Source of the DNA: Methylococcaceae bacterium UBA1147
GTDB lineage: Bacteria; Pseudomonadota; Gammaproteobacteria; Methylococcales; UBA1147
DNA: 26,696 nt
NCBI GenBank assembly: GCA_002311315.1
Contig: DBZZ01000025.1
Location: 1 to 26,696 of the forward strand
Reading direction: 5' to 3'
Shown here: piece by piece, positions 24,736 through 26,696 of the stretch
How positions within the stretch are numbered: position 1 is the stretch's first letter
How the letters are laid out: each line of letters begins with the position of its first letter
Position numbers and translations under genes: made by a program
Notes under the pieces: model-generated
The model's database searches: none
Told to the model about the DNA's origin: nothing
The model's input: the letters and a program-made list of their open reading frames with translations, nothing else

Positions 24736-25710
24736 CTATTTCGCCGGAATTTCGTAATCTTCGAAAAGTCTAGCAACATCCTGCTTGTTCTTCAGATTCA
24801 TTGCCCTGTTGATCAGTTCCTGACTCAGGTGGGACGCAAACAGTTCCATGAAATCATACATGTATCCACGCAGGAACTTGTCTCTACGAACACCAATATG
24901 AGTCAGGCTTTCACCGAACAAGTGGGCTGCATCAAGCGCAACCAGATCCTTGTCGGCTTCCTGATCGTAGGCCATTTTGGCGACAATGCCTATGCCCAAC
25001 CCGGAGCGAACATAGGTCTTAATAACATCCGCGTCTACAGCCGTCAGCACCACTCGTGATTCAAGGCCTGCGCTATCGAATGCCTCATCGAGCCGGGAAC
25101 GGCCGGTAAATCCAAAAACGTAGGTCACGATCGGAAATGCGGCGATTTGCTCGAGACTAAGCTTTTTCGTCTCTGCCAGAGGATGATCTCGCCTGACCAG
25201 GACACAGCGGTTCCAGCGGTAACACGGTAACATCACCAGGTTATCGTAAAGTTCTAGAGCTTCTGTTGCGATGGCAATGTCCGCAATCCCCTTGGCGGCC
25301 AGATCGGATATCTGGTTGGGCGTTCCCTGATGAATGGTCAGTGTGACTTGCGGATACCGCCTGATGAACGTCTCAACGATGGAAGGCAGGGCGTACCGGG
25401 CCTGCGTATGCGTTGTCGCAATCGAAAGTATCCCCTTTTCCGGATCACAGTATTCATCCGCAATCCCCCTGATCTGGCTGACCCTGTCTAGAATCTCGCC
25501 TGCCACCCGCAGGATCTCTTCGCCCGCCGGAGTGGCGCTAGTCAAATGTTTGCCATTCCTGGCAAAGATTGGCACACCCAGTTCCTCTTCGAGCAGCCTC
25601 ATCTGTTTGCTGATCCCGGGCTGCGAGGTCAAAAGACTCTCGGCAGTCGCAGAAACGTTCAGGCCGTGTTGGGATACTTCCCAGATATAACGCAGTTGCT
25701 GTAGTTTCAT
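24736..25710 (-). CDS. cysB: LysR-type cysteine regulon activator CysB
   Basis: CysB activates sulfur assimilation genes when N-acetylserine signals cysteine shortage and represses its own gene in E. coli. The 324 residues match E. coli CysB (also 324) throughout: MKLQQLRYI, the winged helix-turn-helix with TSQPGISKQMRLLEEELG (28-45), the effector pocket TTHTQARYALP (99-109; T100, T102, Q103), TYVFGFTGRS, and DADVIKTYVRSGLGIG. It lies between cysH (convergent) and a TauE-family permease gene (divergent), which are plausible targets. Its leader holds a 14-bp palindrome that could be an autoregulatory site. Confidence 0.96.
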   Translation of the reverse strand: MKLQQLRYIWEVSQHGLNVSATAESLLTSQPGISKQMRLLEEELGVPIFARNGKHLTSATPAGEEILRVAGEILDRVSQIRGIADEYCDPEKGILSIATTHTQARYALPSIVETFIRRYPQVTLTIHQGTPNQISDLAAKGIADIAIATEALELYDNLVMLPCYRWNRCVLVRRDHPLAETKKLSLEQIAAFPIVTYVFGFTGRSRLDEAFDSAGLESRVVLTAVDADVIKTYVRSGLGIGIVAKMAYDQEADKDLVALDAAHLFGESLTHIGVRRDKFLRGYMYDFMELFASHLSQELINRAMNLKNKQDVARLFEDYEIPAK

Positions 25711-25723
25711 ATATTTCTAATGG

Positions 25724-25737
25724 TTCTATAAATAGAA
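25724..25737. promoter_or_regulatory. 14-bp palindrome in the cysB-tauE intergenic region
   Basis: TTCTAT-AA-ATAGAA forms perfect 6-bp arms around two bases. It lies 14-27 bases before the cysB ATG, just downstream of the predicted cysB transcription start. That is where a repressing site would act, and CysB autorepression is known in E. coli. I cannot say it is a CysB site: CysB boxes are long and poorly conserved. Confidence 0.35.
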
Positions 25738-25753
25738 TTATATATACGTTTCC

Positions 25754-25781
25754 ATTATATGCTGCCTACGATACACTTCAA
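25754..25781 (-). promoter_or_regulatory. Predicted cysB promoter
   Basis: On the minus strand, TTGAAG (25781-25776) and a perfect TATAAT (25759-25754) are 16 bases apart. This would start transcription about 37 bases before cysB. The surrounding region is very AT-rich, and a second TATAAT (25742-25737) exists without a good -35 element. Confidence 0.5.
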
Positions 25782-25820
25782 TGCCCAATTTTCTGTCCAC
25801 GTATCGGCAGTTTTCACTTC

Positions 25821-26615
25821 ATGGATTTGTTGAGTATTCTGACAGGCGGCCTTGTCGGCTTTGTCATCGGATTGACCGGAGTCGGCGGCGGATCACTAAT
25901 GACCCCGATGCTAGTACTGGGTTTTGGAATCAGTCCTGCAATAGCCGTCGGAACCGATCTCCTTTACGCTGCCATCACCAAAGCCGGCGGTGTTGTCTTT
26001 CACCACCGACAGGATACCGTCGACTGGAAAGTAGCCGGGCTCCTGGCTTCTGGCAGTATTCCGGCTTCGCTGTTAACGATTTCACTGCTTGGTAACATGA
26101 AGAATGCAGGTATCGATTTCGAAGCCATAATGATGGAGACGCTCAGCATCATGCTGATTCTGACATCATTCGTCGTGTTCATTCGAAACCGCCTGCTCAC
26201 CTATCTCCACGATTCCCTGTCCAGAAAGAATTCGCTTGCGACCGTTCTTCTGGGTTACCGCTCTTGTCTCACGGTCCTATCGGGCCTGATGCTGGGCATT
26301 GTCGTTTCTCTTTCATCGGTCGGGGCCGGCGCAATCGGTTCGGCGATTCTGTTTCTTCTTTACCCTAGAAAACCGGCGATCTCGATCGTCGGAACCGATC
26401 TGGCGCATGCCATTCCACTGACGGCTATAGCGGGATTCGGACACCTGCACATGGGGACGGTCGACCTAAATCTGCTAGGCGGTCTGCTGGTTGGCGGGAT
26501 CCCCTCTATTTACCTGGGTAGTGTGATCGGTAAGAATATGCCGGACGGAATTCTTCGACCGCTGATCGGGATCCTGTTGCTGAGCCTCGGCCTAGCCTTA
26601 GCCCTGACCCTGTAA
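25821..26615 (+). CDS. TauE/SafE-family membrane transporter (probable sulfite or organosulfonate exporter)
   Basis: A 264-residue, very hydrophobic protein with about eight transmembrane segments arranged as an internal duplication. GFVIGLTGVGGGSLMTPM (13-30) and VGTDLLYAAITKAGG (43-57) in the first half recur as GIVVSLSSVGAGAIGSAI (159-176) and VGTDLAHAIPLTAIAG (190-205) in the second. This pattern defines the TauE/SafE family, members of which export sulfite, sulfoacetate or related anions; others are unassigned. Lying divergent to cysB and near cysH, a sulfite or sulfate-related substrate is a reasonable inference but not shown. The ATG has no clear ribosome binding site. The AT-rich 110-bp region before it is shared with cysB. 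Confidence 0.9.
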   Translation: MDLLSILTGGLVGFVIGLTGVGGGSLMTPMLVLGFGISPAIAVGTDLLYAAITKAGGVVFHHRQDTVDWKVAGLLASGSIPASLLTISLLGNMKNAGIDFEAIMMETLSIMLILTSFVVFIRNRLLTYLHDSLSRKNSLATVLLGYRSCLTVLSGLMLGIVVSLSSVGAGAIGSAILFLLYPRKPAISIVGTDLAHAIPLTAIAGFGHLHMGTVDLNLLGGLLVGGIPSIYLGSVIGKNMPDGILRPLIGILLLSLGLALALTL

Positions 26616-26657
26616 AATAGCCCAGGCGGTTAACTGACGCAGAGCGGCCACGCTTCA

Positions 26658-26669
26658 TTCCAATTGGAA
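26658..26669. repeat. 12-bp perfect palindrome downstream of the TauE-family gene
   Basis: TTCCAATTGGAA reads the same on both strands and lies 43 bases past the permease stop. No U-tract follows, so it is not an intrinsic terminator; it may be an operator for a gene beyond the window, or chance. Confidence 0.3.
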
Positions 26670-26696
26670 AGGCAGATAGAATTAGAAATTGGTTTC

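Noticed and set aside
1..26696. CRISPR array, tRNA, rRNA, insertion sequence or prophage
   Set aside because: Reading through both strands showed no regularly spaced repeats, cloverleaf-like tRNA, rRNA segment, transposase, integrase or phage structural gene.

Overview
The window is a stretch of ordinary chromosome from a gammaproteobacterium outside the Enterobacterales. HflD, Hda, BamC, the ~1290-residue single-chain PurL, CysB and the E. coli-type GshA all point to this class. The gene order yfgD(arsC)-wrbA-DUF2069-hda and a CysH with APS-reductase cysteines resemble pseudomonads and sulfur-oxidising gammaproteobacteria more than enterics. Base composition looks even along the window. I see no insertion sequence, integrase, phage gene, tRNA, rRNA or CRISPR array.

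Layout. (1) 1-2017, minus strand: yebC-ruvC-ruvA-ruvB, the Holliday-junction operon, with ruvB cut by the window edge. (2) 2070-5550: copper handling, with copA and copZ on the minus strand and a divergent exported rhodanese; a 12-bp perfect inverted repeat lies beside copA and an operator-like dyad lies before copZ. (3) 5637-6257: an isolated hflD. (4) 6366-10427, minus: hldE-dnaB-alr, with dnaB and alr overlapping by 4 bp. (5) 10540-12534, plus: yfgD/arsC-wrbA-DUF2069-hda, tightly packed behind a good sigma70-like promoter. (6) 12541-15481, minus: cysM-rlmD-L,D-transpeptidase, convergent with hda. (7) 15634-21134, minus: dapA-bamC-purL, with a good sigma70-like promoter before dapA. (8) 21263-26615: folP, gshA and cysH on plus, cysB on minus, and a divergent TauE/SafE-family permease on plus.

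How the genes fit together: four genes at the right end and cysM concern reduced sulfur. CysH makes sulfite, CysM makes cysteine, GshA uses cysteine for glutathione, CysB is the expected regulator, and the TauE-family protein could export sulfite or a related anion. The left end covers recombination, translation and copper efflux. The middle covers replication (DnaB, Hda), envelope building (Alr, HldE, L,D-transpeptidase, DapA, BamC) and rRNA modification (RlmD).

I did not find a clear undescribed system. The best second-look items are small: operator-like palindromes in the copper and cysB-tauE intergenic regions, a U-tract-less hairpin between copA and yebC, a YkuD-domain protein without a visible signal peptide, a short BamC, a 35-codon ORF between hldE and dnaB, and a 301-bp gene-free stretch before gshA.
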